DNA of 64,000 bases from Auanema rhodensis. Taxonomy: Eukaryota; Nematoda; Chromadorea; Rhabditida; Rhabditidae. The DNA is taken from NCBI GenBank assembly GCA_964057225.1, contig OZ059900.1:21219638-21283637 (forward strand), read 5' to 3'. A program made the position numbers and the translations under genes. Shown here one piece after another: positions 48,729 through 62,423 of the stretch; position 1 is the first letter of the stretch, and each line of letters opens with the position of its first letter. A model generated the notes under the pieces. The model ran no database searches. It was not told where the DNA came from and was given only the letters and a program-made list of their open reading frames with translations.

Positions 48729-51700
48729 CATAAGGGGCGTGCCCTCAGAATATGCTAATTTCATTAATTTTCTAACCCCTGTTTTTTTGTCGTGAAAGTG
48801 GAACTAGACGTTGTAGGAACAATTTTGAGCTAGGTTTCATTGACATTGCATGAGTTTGAACACATGAAATCGTAAGTCAAAACCTTGTTTACAGCGAAAT
48901 TTCCAAAAACTGGTTTTCCAGCATAATAAAATATTTCTCATGGGAAATACTGTGTTTTTGTATTTTTCTAGTGTTCAGCATGTAAAATGCTTCATTTTAG
49001 TATGTAACACGCTGAAATTCGTTGCATTTGACGACTCATATGAACAAAAATCGATTTAATCAATATTAGCCATAAGGGGCGTGCCCTCAGAATATGCTAA
49101 TTTCCTTAATTTTCTAACCCCTGTTTTTTGTCGTGAAAGTGGAACTAGACGTTGTAGGAACAATTTTGAGCTAGGTTTCATTGACATTGCATGAGTTTGA
49201 ACACATGAAATCGTAAGTCAAAACCTTGTTTACAGCGAAATTTCCAAAAACTGGTTTTCCAGCATAATAAAATATTTCTCATGGGAAATACTGTGTTTTT
49301 GTATTTTTCTAGTGTTCAGCATGTGAAATGCTTCATTTTAGTATGTAACACGCTGAAATTCGTTGCATTTGACGACTCATATGAACAAAAATCGATTTAA
49401 TCAATATTAGCCATAAGGGGCGTGCCCTCAGAATATGCTAATTTCCTTAATTTTCTAACCCCTGTTTTTTTGTCGTGAAAGTGGAACTAGACGTTGTACA
49501 AACAATTTTGAGCTAGGTTTCATTGACATTGCATGAGTTTGAACACATGGAATCGTAAGTCAAAACCTTGTTTACAGCGAAATTTCCAAAAACTGGTTTT
49601 CCAGCATAATAAAATATTTCTCATGGGAAATACTGTGTTTTTGTATTTTTCTAGTGTTCAGCATGTAAAATACTTCATTTTAGTATGTAACACGCTGAAA
49701 TTCGTTGCATTTGACGACTCATATGAACAAAAATCGATTTAATCAATATTAGCCATAAGGGGCGTGCCCTCAGAATATGCTAATTTCCTTAATTTTCTAA
49801 CCCCTGTTTTTTTGTCGTGAAAGTGGAACTAGACGTTGTACGAACAATTTTGAGCTAGGTTTCATTGACATTGCATGAGTTTGAACACATGAAATCGTAA
49901 GTCAAAACCTTGTTTACAGCGAAAATTCCAAAAACTGGTTTTCCAGCATAATAAAATATTTCTCATGGGAAATACTGTGTTTTTGTATTTTTCTAGTGTT
50001 CAGCATGTAAAATGCTTCATTTTAGTTTGTAACACGCTGAAATTCGTTGCATTTGACGACTCATATGAACAAAAATCGATTTAATCAATATTAGCCATAA
50101 GGGGCGTGCCCTCAGAATATGCTAATTTCCTTAATTTTCTAACCCCTGTTTTTTTGTCGTGAAAGTGGAACTAGACGTTGTAGGAACAATTTTGAGCTAG
50201 GTTTCATTGACATTGCATGAGTTTGAACACATGAAATCGTAAGTCAAAACCTTGTTTACAGCGAAAATTCCAAAAACTGGTTTTCCAGCATAATAAAATA
50301 TTTCTCATGGGAAATACTGTGTTTTTGTATTTTTCTAGTGTTCAGCATGTAAAATACTTCATTTTAGTATGTAACACGCTGAAATTCGTTGCATTTGACG
50401 ACTCATATGAACAAAAATCGATTTAATCAATATTAGCCATAAGGGGCGTGCCCTCAGAATATGCTAATTTCCTAAATTTTCTAACCCCTGTTTTTTTGTC
50501 GTGAAAGTGGAACTAGACGTTGTACGAACAATTTTGAGCTAGGTTTCATTGACATTGCATGAGTTTGAACACATGAAATCGTAAGTCAAAACCTTGTTTA
50601 CAGCGAAATTTCCAAAAACTGGTTTTCCAGCATAATAAAATATTTCTCATGGGAAATACTGTGTTTTTGTATTTTTCTAGTGTTCAGCATGTAAAATGCT
50701 TCATTTTAGTATGTAACACGCTGAAATTCGTTGCATTTGACGACTCATATGAACAAAAATCGATTTAATCAATATTAGCCATAAGGGGCGTGCCCTCAGA
50801 ATATGCTAATTTCCTTAATTTTCTAACCCCTGTTTTTTTGTCGTGAAAGTGGAACTAGACGTTGTACGAACAATTTTGAGCTAGGTTTCATTGACATTGC
50901 ATGAGTTTGAACACATGAAATCGTAAGTCAAAACCTTGTTTACAGCGAAAATTCCAAAAACTGGTTTTCCAGCATAATAAAATATTTCTCATGGGAAATA
51001 CTGTGTTTTTGTATTTTTCTAGTGTTCAGCATGTAAAATGCTTCATTTTAGTATGTAACACGCTGAAATTCGTTGCATTTGACTACTCATATGAACAAAA
51101 ATCGATTTAATCAATATTAGCCATAAGGGGCGTGCCCTCAGAATATGCTAATTTCCTAAATTTTCTAACCCCTGTTTTTTTGTCGTGAAAGTGGAACTAG
51201 ACGTTGTACGAACAATTTTGAGCTAGGTTTCATTGACATTGCATGAGTTTGAACACATGAAATCGTAAGTCAAAACCTTGTTTACAGCGAAAATTCCAAA
51301 AACTGGTTTTCCAGCATAATAAAATATTTCTCATGGGAAATACTGTGTTTTTGTATTTTTCTAGTGTTCAGCATGTAAAATGCTTCATTTTAGTATGTAA
51401 CACGCTGAAATTCGTTGCATTTGACTACTCATATGAACAAAAATCGATTTAATCAATATTAGCCATAAGGGGCGTGCCCTCAGAATATGCTAATTTCCTT
51501 AATTTTCTAACCCCTGTTTTTTTGTCGTGAAAGTGGAACTAGACGTTGTACAAACAATTTTGAGCTAGGTTTCATTGACATTGCATGAGTTTGAACACAT
51601 GAAATCGTAAGTCAAAACCTTGTTTACAGCGAAATTTCCAAAAACTGGTTTTCCAGCATAATAAAATATTTCTCATGAGAAATACTGTGTTTTTGTATTT

Positions 51701-52147
51701 TTCTAGTGTTCAGCATGTAAAATGCTTCATTTTAGTATGTAACACGATGAAATTCGTTGCATTTGACGACTCATATGAACAAAAATCGATTTAATCAATA
51801 TTAGCCATAAGGGGCGTGCCCTCAGAATATGCTAATTTCATTAATTTTCTAACCCCTGTTTTTTTGTCGTGAAAGTGGAACTAGACGTTGTAGGAACAAT
51901 TTTGAGCTAGGTTTCATTGACATTGCATGAGTTTGAACACATGAAATCGTAAGTCAAAACCTTGTTTACAGCGAAATTTCCAAAAACTGGTTTTCCAGCA
52001 TAATAAAATATTTCTCATGGGAAATACTGTGTTTTTGTATTTTTCTAGTGTTCAGCATGTAAAATACTTCATTTTAGTATGTAACACGCTGAAATTCGTT
52101 GCATTTGACGACTCATATGAACAAAAATCGATTTAATCAATATTAGC

Positions 52148-55100
52148 CATAAGGGGCGTGCCCTCAGAATATGCTAATTTCCTAAATTTTCTAACCCCTG
52201 TTTTTTTGTCGTGAAAGTGGAACTAGACGTTGTACGAACAATTTTGAGCTAGGTTTCATTGACATTGCATGAGTTTGAACACATGAAATCGTAAGTCAAA
52301 ACCTTGTTTACAGCGAAATTTCCAAAAACTGGTTTTCCAGCATAATAAAATATTTCTCATGGGAAATACTGTGTTTTTGTATTTTTCTAGTGTTCAGCAT
52401 GTAAAATGCTTCATTTTAGTATGTAACACGCTGAAATTCGTTGCATTTGACGACTCATATGAACAAAAATCGATTTAATCAATATTAGCCATAAGGGGCG
52501 TGCCCTCAGAATATGCTAATTTCCTTAATTTTCTAACCCCTGTTTTTTTGTCGTGAAAGTGGAACTAGACGTTGTACGAACAATTTTGAGCTAGGTTTCA
52601 TTGACATTGCATGAGTTTGAACACATGAAATCGTAAGTCAAAACCTTGTTTACAGCGAAAATTCCAAAAACTGGTTTTCCAGCATAATAAAATATTTCTC
52701 ATGGGAAATACTGTGTTTTTGTATTTTTCTAGTGTTCAGCATGTAAAATGCTTCATTTTAGTATGTAACACGCTGAAATTCGTTGCATTTGACTACTCAT
52801 ATGAACAAAAATCGATTTAATCAATATTAGCCATAAGGGGCGTGCCCTCAGAATATGCTAATTTCCTTAATTTTCTAACCCCTGTTTTTTTGTCGTGAAA
52901 GTGGAACTAGACGTTGTACAAACAATTTTGAGCTAGGTTTCATTGACATTGCATGAGTTTGAACACATGAAATCGTAAGTCAAAACCTTGTTTACAGCGA
53001 AATTTCCAAAAACTGGTTTTCCAGCATAATAAAATATTTCTCATGAGAAATACTGTGTTTTTGTATTTTTCTAGTGTTCAGCATGTAAAATACTTCATTT
53101 TAGTATGTAACACGCTGAAATTCGTTGCATTTGACGACTCATATGAACAAAAATCGATTTAATCAATATTAGCCATAAGGGGCGTGCCCTCAGAATATGC
53201 TAATTTCCTAAATTTTCTAACCCCTGTTTTTTTGTCGTGAAAGTGGAACTAGACGTTGTACGAACAATTTTGAGCTAGGTTTCATTGACATTGCATGAGT
53301 TTGAACACATGAAATCGTAAGTCAAAACCTTGTTTACAGCGAAAATTCCAAAAACTGGTTTTCCAGCATAATAAAATATTTCTCATGGGAAATACTGTGT
53401 TTTTGTATTTTTCTAGTGTTCAGCATGTAAAATGCTTCATTTTAGTATGTAACACGCTGAAATTCGTTGCATTTGACTACTCATATGAACAAAAATCGAT
53501 TTAATCAATATTAGCCATAAGGGGCGTGCCCTCAGAATATGCTAATTTCCTTAATTTTCTAACCCCTGTTTTTTTGTCGTGAAAGTGGAACTAGACGTTG
53601 TACAAACAATTTTGAGCTAGGTTTCATTGACATTGCATGAGTTTGAACACATGAAATCGTAAGTCAAAACCTTGTTTACAGCGAAATTTCCAAAAACTGG
53701 TTTTCCAGCATAATAAAATATTTCTCATGAGAAATACTGTGTTTTTGTATTTTTCTAGTGTTCAGCATGTAAAATGCTTCATTTTAGTATGTAACACGAT
53801 GAAATTCGTTGCATTTGACGACTCATATGAACAAAAATCGATTTAATCAATATTAGCCATAAGGGGCGTGCCCTCAGAATATGCTAATTTCATTAATTTT
53901 CTAACCCCTGTTTTTTTGTCGTGAAAGTGGAACTAGACGTTGTAGGAACAATTTTGAGCTAGGTTTCATTGACATTGCATGAGTTTGAACACATGAAATC
54001 GTAAGTCAAAACCTTGTTTACAGCGAAATTTCCAAAAACTGGTTTTCCAGCATAATAAAATATTTCTCATGGGAAATACTGTGTTTTTGTATTTTTCTAG
54101 TGTTCAGCATGTAAAATGCTTCATTTTAGTTTGTAACACGCTGAAATTCGTTGCATTTGACGACTCATATGAACAAAAATCGATTTAATCAATATTAGCC
54201 ATAAGGGGCGTGCCCTCAGAATATGCTAATTTCCTTAATTTTCTAACCCCTGTTTTTTTGTCGTGAAAGTGGAACTAGACGTTGTACGAACAATTTTGAG
54301 CTAGGTTTCATTGACATTGCATGAGTTTGAACACATGAAATCGTAAGTCAAAACCTTGTTTACAGCGAAAATTCCAAAAACTGGTTTTCCAGCATAATAA
54401 AATATTTCTCATGGGAAATACTGTGTTTTTGTATTTTTCTAGTGTTCAGCATGTAAAATACTTCATTTTAGTATGTAACACGCTGAAATTCGTTGCATTT
54501 GACGACTCATATGAACAAAAATCGATTTAATCAATATTAGCCATAAGGGGCGTGCCCGCGTGCCCTCAGAATATGCTAATTTCCTAAATTTTCTAACCCC
54601 TGTTTTTTTGTCGTGAAAGTGGAACTAGACGTTGTACGAACAATTTTGAGCTAGGTTTCATTGACATTGCATGAGTTTGAACACATGAAATCGTAAGTCA
54701 AAACCTTGTTTACAGCGAAAATTCCAAAAACTGGTTTTCCAGCATAATAAAATATTTCTCATGGGAAATACTGTGTTTTTGTATTTTTCTAGTGTTCAGC
54801 ATGTAAAATGCTTCATTTTAGTATGTAACACGCTGAAATTCGTTGCATTTGACTACTCATATGAACAAAAATCGATTTAATCAATATTAGCCATAAGGGG
54901 CGTGCCCTCAGAATATGCTAATTTCCTTAATTTTCTAACCCCTGTTTTTTTGTCGTGAAAGTGGAACTAGACGTTGTACAAACAATTTTGAGCTAGGTTT
55001 CATTGACATTGCATGAGTTTGAACACATGGAATCGTAAGTCAAAACCTTGTTTACAGCGAAATTTCCAAAAACTGGTTTTCCAGCATAATAAAATATTTC

Positions 55101-55575
55101 TCATGGGAAATACTGTGTTTTTGTATTTTTCTAGTGTTCAGCATGTAAAATGCTTCATTTTAGTATGTAACACGCTGAAATTCGTTGCATTTGACTACTC
55201 ATATGAACAAAAATCGATTTAATCAATATTAGCCATAAGGGGCGTGCCCTCAGAATATGCTAATTTCCTTAATTTTCTAACCCCTGTTTTTTTGTCGTGA
55301 AAGTGGAACTAGACGTTGTACGAACAATTTTGAGCTAGGTTTCATTGACATTGCATGAGTTTGAACACATGAAATCGTAAGTCAAAACCTTGTTTACAGC
55401 GAAAATTCCAAAAACTGGTTTTCCAGCATAATAAAATATTTCTCATGGGAAATACTGTGTTTTTGTATTTTTCTAGTGTTCAGCATGTAAAATACTTCAT
55501 TTTAGTATGTAACACGCTGAAATTCGTTGCATTTGACGACTCATATGAACAAAAATCGATTTAATCAATATTAGC
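52148..55575 (-). repeat. 10-monomer duplicated block, copy 1 (3428 bp)
   Basis: Order: D, E, F/C chimera (52832: CATGAGAAAT of F, then AATACTTC and CACGCTG of C), D/E chimera (53174), F (53516), H with TAGTTTG (53858), C (54200), D/E with an 8-bp duplication (54542), B with GACTACTC (54892), C (55234). Every one of these oddities recurs 3428 bp downstream. The length is 10 x 342 plus the 8-bp duplication. This is a recent tandem duplication of ten monomers. The real left border may lie inside the H/C chimera at 51806. Confidence 0.9.
54550..54565 (-). repeat. 8-bp direct duplication in the G+C-rich dyad, copy 1
   Basis: GCGTGCCC occurs twice in a row (54550-54557 and 54558-54565) where every other monomer except the partner at 57978 has it once. 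It lies in the only G+C-rich part of the monomer, at the GGGC-GT-GCCC dyad, and is a typical slippage product. It is a clean tag for the 3428-bp block. Confidence 0.95.
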
Positions 55576-58500
55576 CATAAGGGGCGTGCCCTCAGAATAT
55601 GCTAATTTCCTAAATTTTCTAACCCCTGTTTTTTTGTCGTGAAAGTGGAACTAGACGTTGTACGAACAATTTTGAGCTAGGTTTCATTGACATTGCATGA
55701 GTTTGAACACATGAAATCGTAAGTCAAAACCTTGTTTACAGCGAAATTTCCAAAAACTGGTTTTCCAGCATAATAAAATATTTCTCATGGGAAATACTGT
55801 GTTTTTGTATTTTTCTAGTGTTCAGCATGTAAAATGCTTCATTTTAGTATGTAACACGCTGAAATTCGTTGCATTTGACGACTCATATGAACAAAAATCG
55901 ATTTAATCAATATTAGCCATAAGGGGCGTGCCCTCAGAATATGCTAATTTCCTTAATTTTCTAACCCCTGTTTTTTTGTCGTGAAAGTGGAACTAGACGT
56001 TGTACGAACAATTTTGAGCTAGGTTTCATTGACATTGCATGAGTTTGAACACATGAAATCGTAAGTCAAAACCTTGTTTACAGCGAAAATTCCAAAAACT
56101 GGTTTTCCAGCATAATAAAATATTTCTCATGGGAAATACTGTGTTTTTGTATTTTTCTAGTGTTCAGCATGTAAAATGCTTCATTTTAGTATGTAACACG
56201 CTGAAATTCGTTGCATTTGACTACTCATATGAACAAAAATCGATTTAATCAATATTAGCCATAAGGGGCGTGCCCTCAGAATATGCTAATTTCCTTAATT
56301 TTCTAACCCCTGTTTTTTTGTCGTGAAAGTGGAACTAGACGTTGTACAAACAATTTTGAGCTAGGTTTCATTGACATTGCATGAGTTTGAACACATGAAA
56401 TCGTAAGTCAAAACCTTGTTTACAGCGAAATTTCCAAAAACTGGTTTTCCAGCATAATAAAATATTTCTCATGAGAAATACTGTGTTTTTGTATTTTTCT
56501 AGTGTTCAGCATGTAAAATACTTCATTTTAGTATGTAACACGCTGAAATTCGTTGCATTTGACGACTCATATGAACAAAAATCGATTTAATCAATATTAG
56601 CCATAAGGGGCGTGCCCTCAGAATATGCTAATTTCCTAAATTTTCTAACCCCTGTTTTTTTGTCGTGAAAGTGGAACTAGACGTTGTACGAACAATTTTG
56701 AGCTAGGTTTCATTGACATTGCATGAGTTTGAACACATGAAATCGTAAGTCAAAACCTTGTTTACAGCGAAAATTCCAAAAACTGGTTTTCCAGCATAAT
56801 AAAATATTTCTCATGGGAAATACTGTGTTTTTGTATTTTTCTAGTGTTCAGCATGTAAAATGCTTCATTTTAGTATGTAACACGCTGAAATTCGTTGCAT
56901 TTGACTACTCATATGAACAAAAATCGATTTAATCAATATTAGCCATAAGGGGCGTGCCCTCAGAATATGCTAATTTCCTTAATTTTCTAACCCCTGTTTT
57001 TTTGTCGTGAAAGTGGAACTAGACGTTGTACAAACAATTTTGAGCTAGGTTTCATTGACATTGCATGAGTTTGAACACATGAAATCGTAAGTCAAAACCT
57101 TGTTTACAGCGAAATTTCCAAAAACTGGTTTTCCAGCATAATAAAATATTTCTCATGAGAAATACTGTGTTTTTGTATTTTTCTAGTGTTCAGCATGTAA
57201 AATGCTTCATTTTAGTATGTAACACGATGAAATTCGTTGCATTTGACGACTCATATGAACAAAAATCGATTTAATCAATATTAGCCATAAGGGGCGTGCC
57301 CTCAGAATATGCTAATTTCATTAATTTTCTAACCCCTGTTTTTTTGTCGTGAAAGTGGAACTAGACGTTGTAGGAACAATTTTGAGCTAGGTTTCATTGA
57401 CATTGCATGAGTTTGAACACATGAAATCGTAAGTCAAAACCTTGTTTACAGCGAAATTTCCAAAAACTGGTTTTCCAGCATAATAAAATATTTCTCATGG
57501 GAAATACTGTGTTTTTGTATTTTTCTAGTGTTCAGCATGTAAAATGCTTCATTTTAGTTTGTAACACGCTGAAATTCGTTGCATTTGACGACTCATATGA
57601 ACAAAAATCGATTTAATCAATATTAGCCATAAGGGGCGTGCCCTCAGAATATGCTAATTTCCTTAATTTTCTAACCCCTGTTTTTTTGTCGTGAAAGTGG
57701 AACTAGACGTTGTACGAACAATTTTGAGCTAGGTTTCATTGACATTGCATGAGTTTGAACACATGAAATCGTAAGTCAAAACCTTGTTTACAGCGAAAAT
57801 TCCAAAAACTGGTTTTCCAGCATAATAAAATATTTCTCATGGGAAATACTGTGTTTTTGTATTTTTCTAGTGTTCAGCATGTAAAATACTTCATTTTAGT
57901 ATGTAACACGCTGAAATTCGTTGCATTTGACGACTCATATGAACAAAAATCGATTTAATCAATATTAGCCATAAGGGGCGTGCCCGCGTGCCCTCAGAAT
58001 ATGCTAATTTCCTAAATTTTCTAACCCCTGTTTTTTTGTCGTGAAAGTGGAACTAGACGTTGTACGAACAATTTTGAGCTAGGTTTCATTGACATTGCAT
58101 GAGTTTGAACACATGAAATCGTAAGTCAAAACCTTGTTTACAGCGAAAATTCCAAAAACTGGTTTTCCAGCATAATAAAATATTTCTCATGGGAAATACT
58201 GTGTTTTTGTATTTTTCTAGTGTTCAGCATGTAAAATGCTTCATTTTAGTATGTAACACGCTGAAATTCGTTGCATTTGACTACTCATATGAACAAAAAT
58301 CGATTTAATCAATATTAGCCATAAGGGGCGTGCCCTCAGAATATGCTAATTTCCTTAATTTTCTAACCCCTGTTTTTTTGTTGTGAAAGTGGAACTAGAC
58401 GTTGTACAAACAATTTTGAGCTAGGTTTCATTGACATTGCATGAGTTTGAACACATGGAATCGTAAGTCAAAACCTTGTTTACAGCGAAATTTCCAAAAA

Positions 58501-59003
58501 CTGGTTTTCCAGCATAATAAAATATTTCTCATGGGAAATACTGTGTTTTTGTATTTTTCTAGTGTTCAGCATGTAAAATGCTTCATTTTAGTATGTAACA
58601 CGCTGAAATTCGTTGCATTTGACTACTCATATGAACAAAAATCGATTTAATCAATATTAGCCATAAGGGGCGTGCCCTCAGAATATGCTAATTTCCTTAA
58701 TTTTCTAACCCCTGTTTTTTTGTCGTGAAAGTGGAACTAGACGTTGTACGAACAATTTTGAGCTAGGTTTCATTGACATTGCATGAGTTTGAACACATGA
58801 AATCGTAAGTCAAAACCTTGTTTACAGCGAAAATTCCAAAAACTGGTTTTCCAGCATAATAAAATATTTCTCATGGGAAATACTGTGTTTTTGTATTTTT
58901 CTAGTGTTCAGCATGTAAAATACTTCATTTTAGTATGTAACACGCTGAAATTCGTTGCATTTGACGACTCATATGAACAAAAATCGATTTAATCAATATT
59001 AGC
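55576..59003 (-). repeat. 10-monomer duplicated block, copy 2 (3428 bp)
   Basis: Same order as copy 1: D, E, F/C chimera (56260), D/E (56602), F (56944), H with TAGTTTG (57286), C (57628), D/E with the 8-bp duplication (57970), B with GACTACTC (58320), C (58662). The only difference noticed is TTTGTTGTGAAAG near 58380 in place of TTTGTCGTGAAAG. Near identity over 3.4 kb indicates a young event. Confidence 0.9.
57978..57993 (-). repeat. 8-bp direct duplication in the G+C-rich dyad, copy 2
   Basis: The same GCGTGCCC doubling as at 54550, exactly 3428 bp downstream. Sharing so specific an indel at matching positions shows that the two blocks descend from one. Confidence 0.95.
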
Positions 59004-60371
59004 CATAAGGGGCGTGCCCTCAGAATATGCTAATTTCCTAAATTTTCTAACCCCTGTTTTTTTGTCGTGAAAGTGGAACTAGACGTTGTACGAACAATTT
59101 TGAGCTAGGTTTCATTGACATTGCATGAGTTTGAACACATGAAATCGTAAGTCAAAACCTTGTTTACAGCGAAATTTCCAAAAACTGGTTTTCCAGCATA
59201 ATAAAATATTTCTCATGGGAAATACTGTGTTTTTGTATTTTTCTAGTGTTCAGCATGTAAAATGCTTCATTTTAGTATGTAACACGCTGAAACTCGTTGC
59301 ATTTGACTACTCATATGAACAAAAATCGATTTAATCAATATTAGCCATAAGGGGCGTGCCCTCAGAATATGCTAATTTCCTTAATTTTCTAACCCCTGTT
59401 TTTTTGTCGTGAAAGTGGAACTAGACGTTGTACGAACAATTTTGAGCTAGGTTTCATTGACATTGCATGAGTTTGAACACATGAAATCGTAAGTCAAAAC
59501 CTTGTTTACAGCGAAATTTCCAAAAACTGGTTTTCCAGCATAATAAAATATTTCTCATGAGAAATACTGTGTTTTTGTATTTTTCTAGTGTTCAGCATGT
59601 AAAATGCTTCATTTTAGTATGTAACACGATGAAATTCGTTGCATTTGACGACTCATATGAACAAAAATCGATTTAATCAATATTAGCCATAAGGGGCGTG
59701 CCCTCAGAATATGCTAATTTCATTAATTTTCTAACCCCTGTTTTTTTGTCGTGAAAGTGGAACTAGACGTTGTAGGAACAATTTTGAGCTAGGTTTCATT
59801 GACATTGCATGAGTTTGAACACATGAAATCGTAAGTCAAAACCTTGTTTACAGCGAAATTTCCAAAAACTGGTTTTCCAGCATAATAAAATATTTCTCAT
59901 GGGAAATACTGTGTTTTTGTATTTTTCTAGTGTTCAGCATGTAAAATGCTTCATTTTAGTATGTAACACGCTGAAATTCGTTGCATTTGACGACTCATAT
60001 GAACAAAAATCGATTTAATCAATATTAGCCATAAGGGGCGTGCCCTCAGAATATGCTAATTTCCTTAATTTTCTAACCCCTGTTTTTTTGTCGTGAAAGT
60101 GGAACTAGACGTTGTACGAACAATTTTGAGCTAGGTTTCATTGACATTGCATGAGTTTGAACACATGAAATCGTAAGTCAAAACCTTGTTTACAGCGAAA
60201 ATTCCAAAAACTGGTTTTCCAGCATAATAAAATATTTCTCATGGGAAATACTGTGTTTTTGTATTTTTCTAGTGTTCAGCATGTAAAATACTTCATTTTA
60301 GTATGTAACACGCTGAAATTCGTTGCATTTGACGACTCATATGAACAAAAATCGATTTAATCAATATTAGC

Positions 60372-62423
60372 CATAAGGGGCGTGCCCTCAGAATATGCTA
60401 ATTTCCTAAATTTTCTAACCCCTGTTTTTTTGTCGTGAAAGTGGAACTAGACGTTGTACGAACAATTTTGAGCTAGGTTTCATTGACATTGCATGAGTTT
60501 GAACACATGAAATCGTAAGTCAAAACCTTGTTTACAGCGAAATTTCCAAAAACTGGTTTTCCAGCATAATAAAATATTTCTCATGGGAAATACTGTGTTT
60601 TTGTATTTTTCTAGTGTTCAGCATGTAAAATGCTTCATTTTAGTATGTAACACGCTGAAACTCGTTGCATTTGACTACTCATATGAACAAAAATCGATTT
60701 AATCAATATTAGCCATAAGGGGCGTGCCCTCAGAATATGCTAATTTCCTTAATTTTCTAACCCCTGTTTTTTTGTCGTGAAAGTGGAACTAGACGTTGTA
60801 CAAACAATTTTGAGCTAGGTTTCATTGACATTGCATGAGTTTGAACACATGGAATCGTAAGTCAAAACCTTGTTTACAGCGAAATTTCCAAAAACTGGTT
60901 TTCCAGCATAATAAAATATTTCTCATGGGAAATACTGTGTTTTTGTATTTTTCTAGTGTTCAGCATGTAAAATACTTCATTTTAGTATGTAACACGCTGA
61001 AATTCGTTGCATTTGACGACTCATATGAACAAAAATCGATTTAATCAATATTAGCCATAAGGGGCGTGCCCTCAGAATATGCTAATTTCCTTAATTTTCT
61101 AACCCCTGTTTTTTTGTCGTGAAAGTGGAACTAGACGTTGTACGAACAATTTTGAGCTAGGTTTCATTGACATTGCATGAGTTTGAACACATGAAATCGT
61201 AAGTCAAAACCTTGTTTACAGCGAAAATTCCAAAAACTGGTTTTCCAGCATAATAAAATATTTCTCATGGGAAATACTGTGTTTTTGTATTTTTCTAGTG
61301 TTCAGCATGTAAAATGCTTCATTTTAGTATGTAACACGCTGAAATTCGTTGCATTTGACGACTCATATGAACAAAAATCGATTTAATCAATATTAGCCAT
61401 AAGGGGCGTGCCCTCAGAATATGCTAATTTCCTTAATTTTCTAACCCCTGTTTTTTTGTCGTGAAAGTGGAACTAGACGTTGTACGAACAATTTTGAGCT
61501 AGGTTTCATTGACATTGCATGAGTTTGAACACATGAAATCGTAAGTCAAAACCTTGTTTACAGCGAAATTTCCAAAAACTGGTTTTCCAGCATAATAAAA
61601 TATTTCTCATGGGAAATACTGTGTTTTTGTATTTTTCTAGTGTTCAGCATGTAAAATGCTTCATTTTAGTATGTAACACGCTGAAACTCGTTGCATTTGA
61701 CTACTCATATGAACAAAAATCGATTTAATCAATATTAGCCATAAGGGGCGTGCCCTCAGAATATGCTAATTTCCTTAATTTTCTAACCCCTGTTTTTTTG
61801 TCGTGAAAGTGGAACTAGACGTTGTACAAACAATTTTGAGCTAGGTTTCATTGACATTGCATGAGTTTGAACACATGGAATCGTAAGTCAAAACCTTGTT
61901 TACAGCGAAATTTCCAAAAACTGGTTTTCCAGCATAATAAAATATTTCTCATGGGAAATACTGTGTTTTTGTATTTTTCTAGTGTTCAGCATGTAAAATA
62001 CTTCATTTTAGTATGTAACACGCTGAAATTCGTTGCATTTGACGACTCATATGAACAAAAATCGATTTAATCAATATTAGCCATAAGGGGCGTGCCCTCA
62101 GAATATGCTAATTTCCTTAATTTTCTAACCCCTGTTTTTTTGTCGTGAAAGTGGAACTAGACGTTGTACGAACAATTTTGAGCTAGGTTTCATTGACATT
62201 GCATGAGTTTGAACACATGAAATCGTAAGTCAAAACCTTGTTTACAGCGAAAATTCCAAAAACTGGTTTTCCAGCATAATAAAATATTTCTCATGGGAAA
62301 TACTGTGTTTTTGTATTTTTCTAGTGTTCAGCATGTAAAATGCTTCATTTTAGTATGTAACACGCTGAAATTCGTTGCATTTGACGACTCATATGAACAA
62401 AAATCGATTTAATCAATATTAGC
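60372..62423 (-). repeat. Two copies of a 1026-bp trimer
   Basis: Order at 60372, 60714, 61056: a D/E-type monomer with the rare GAAACTCG (variant base at 60661) and GACTACTC, then A, then G. The order repeats at 61398 (variant base at 61687), 61740 and 62082. The A monomers start CCTTAAT, not the usual CATTAAT. The same GAAACTCG occurs once more at 59293. The 61398 monomer differs from 60372 at its left end (CCTTAAT, not CCTAAAT), which places an exchange breakpoint there. Confidence 0.82.
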
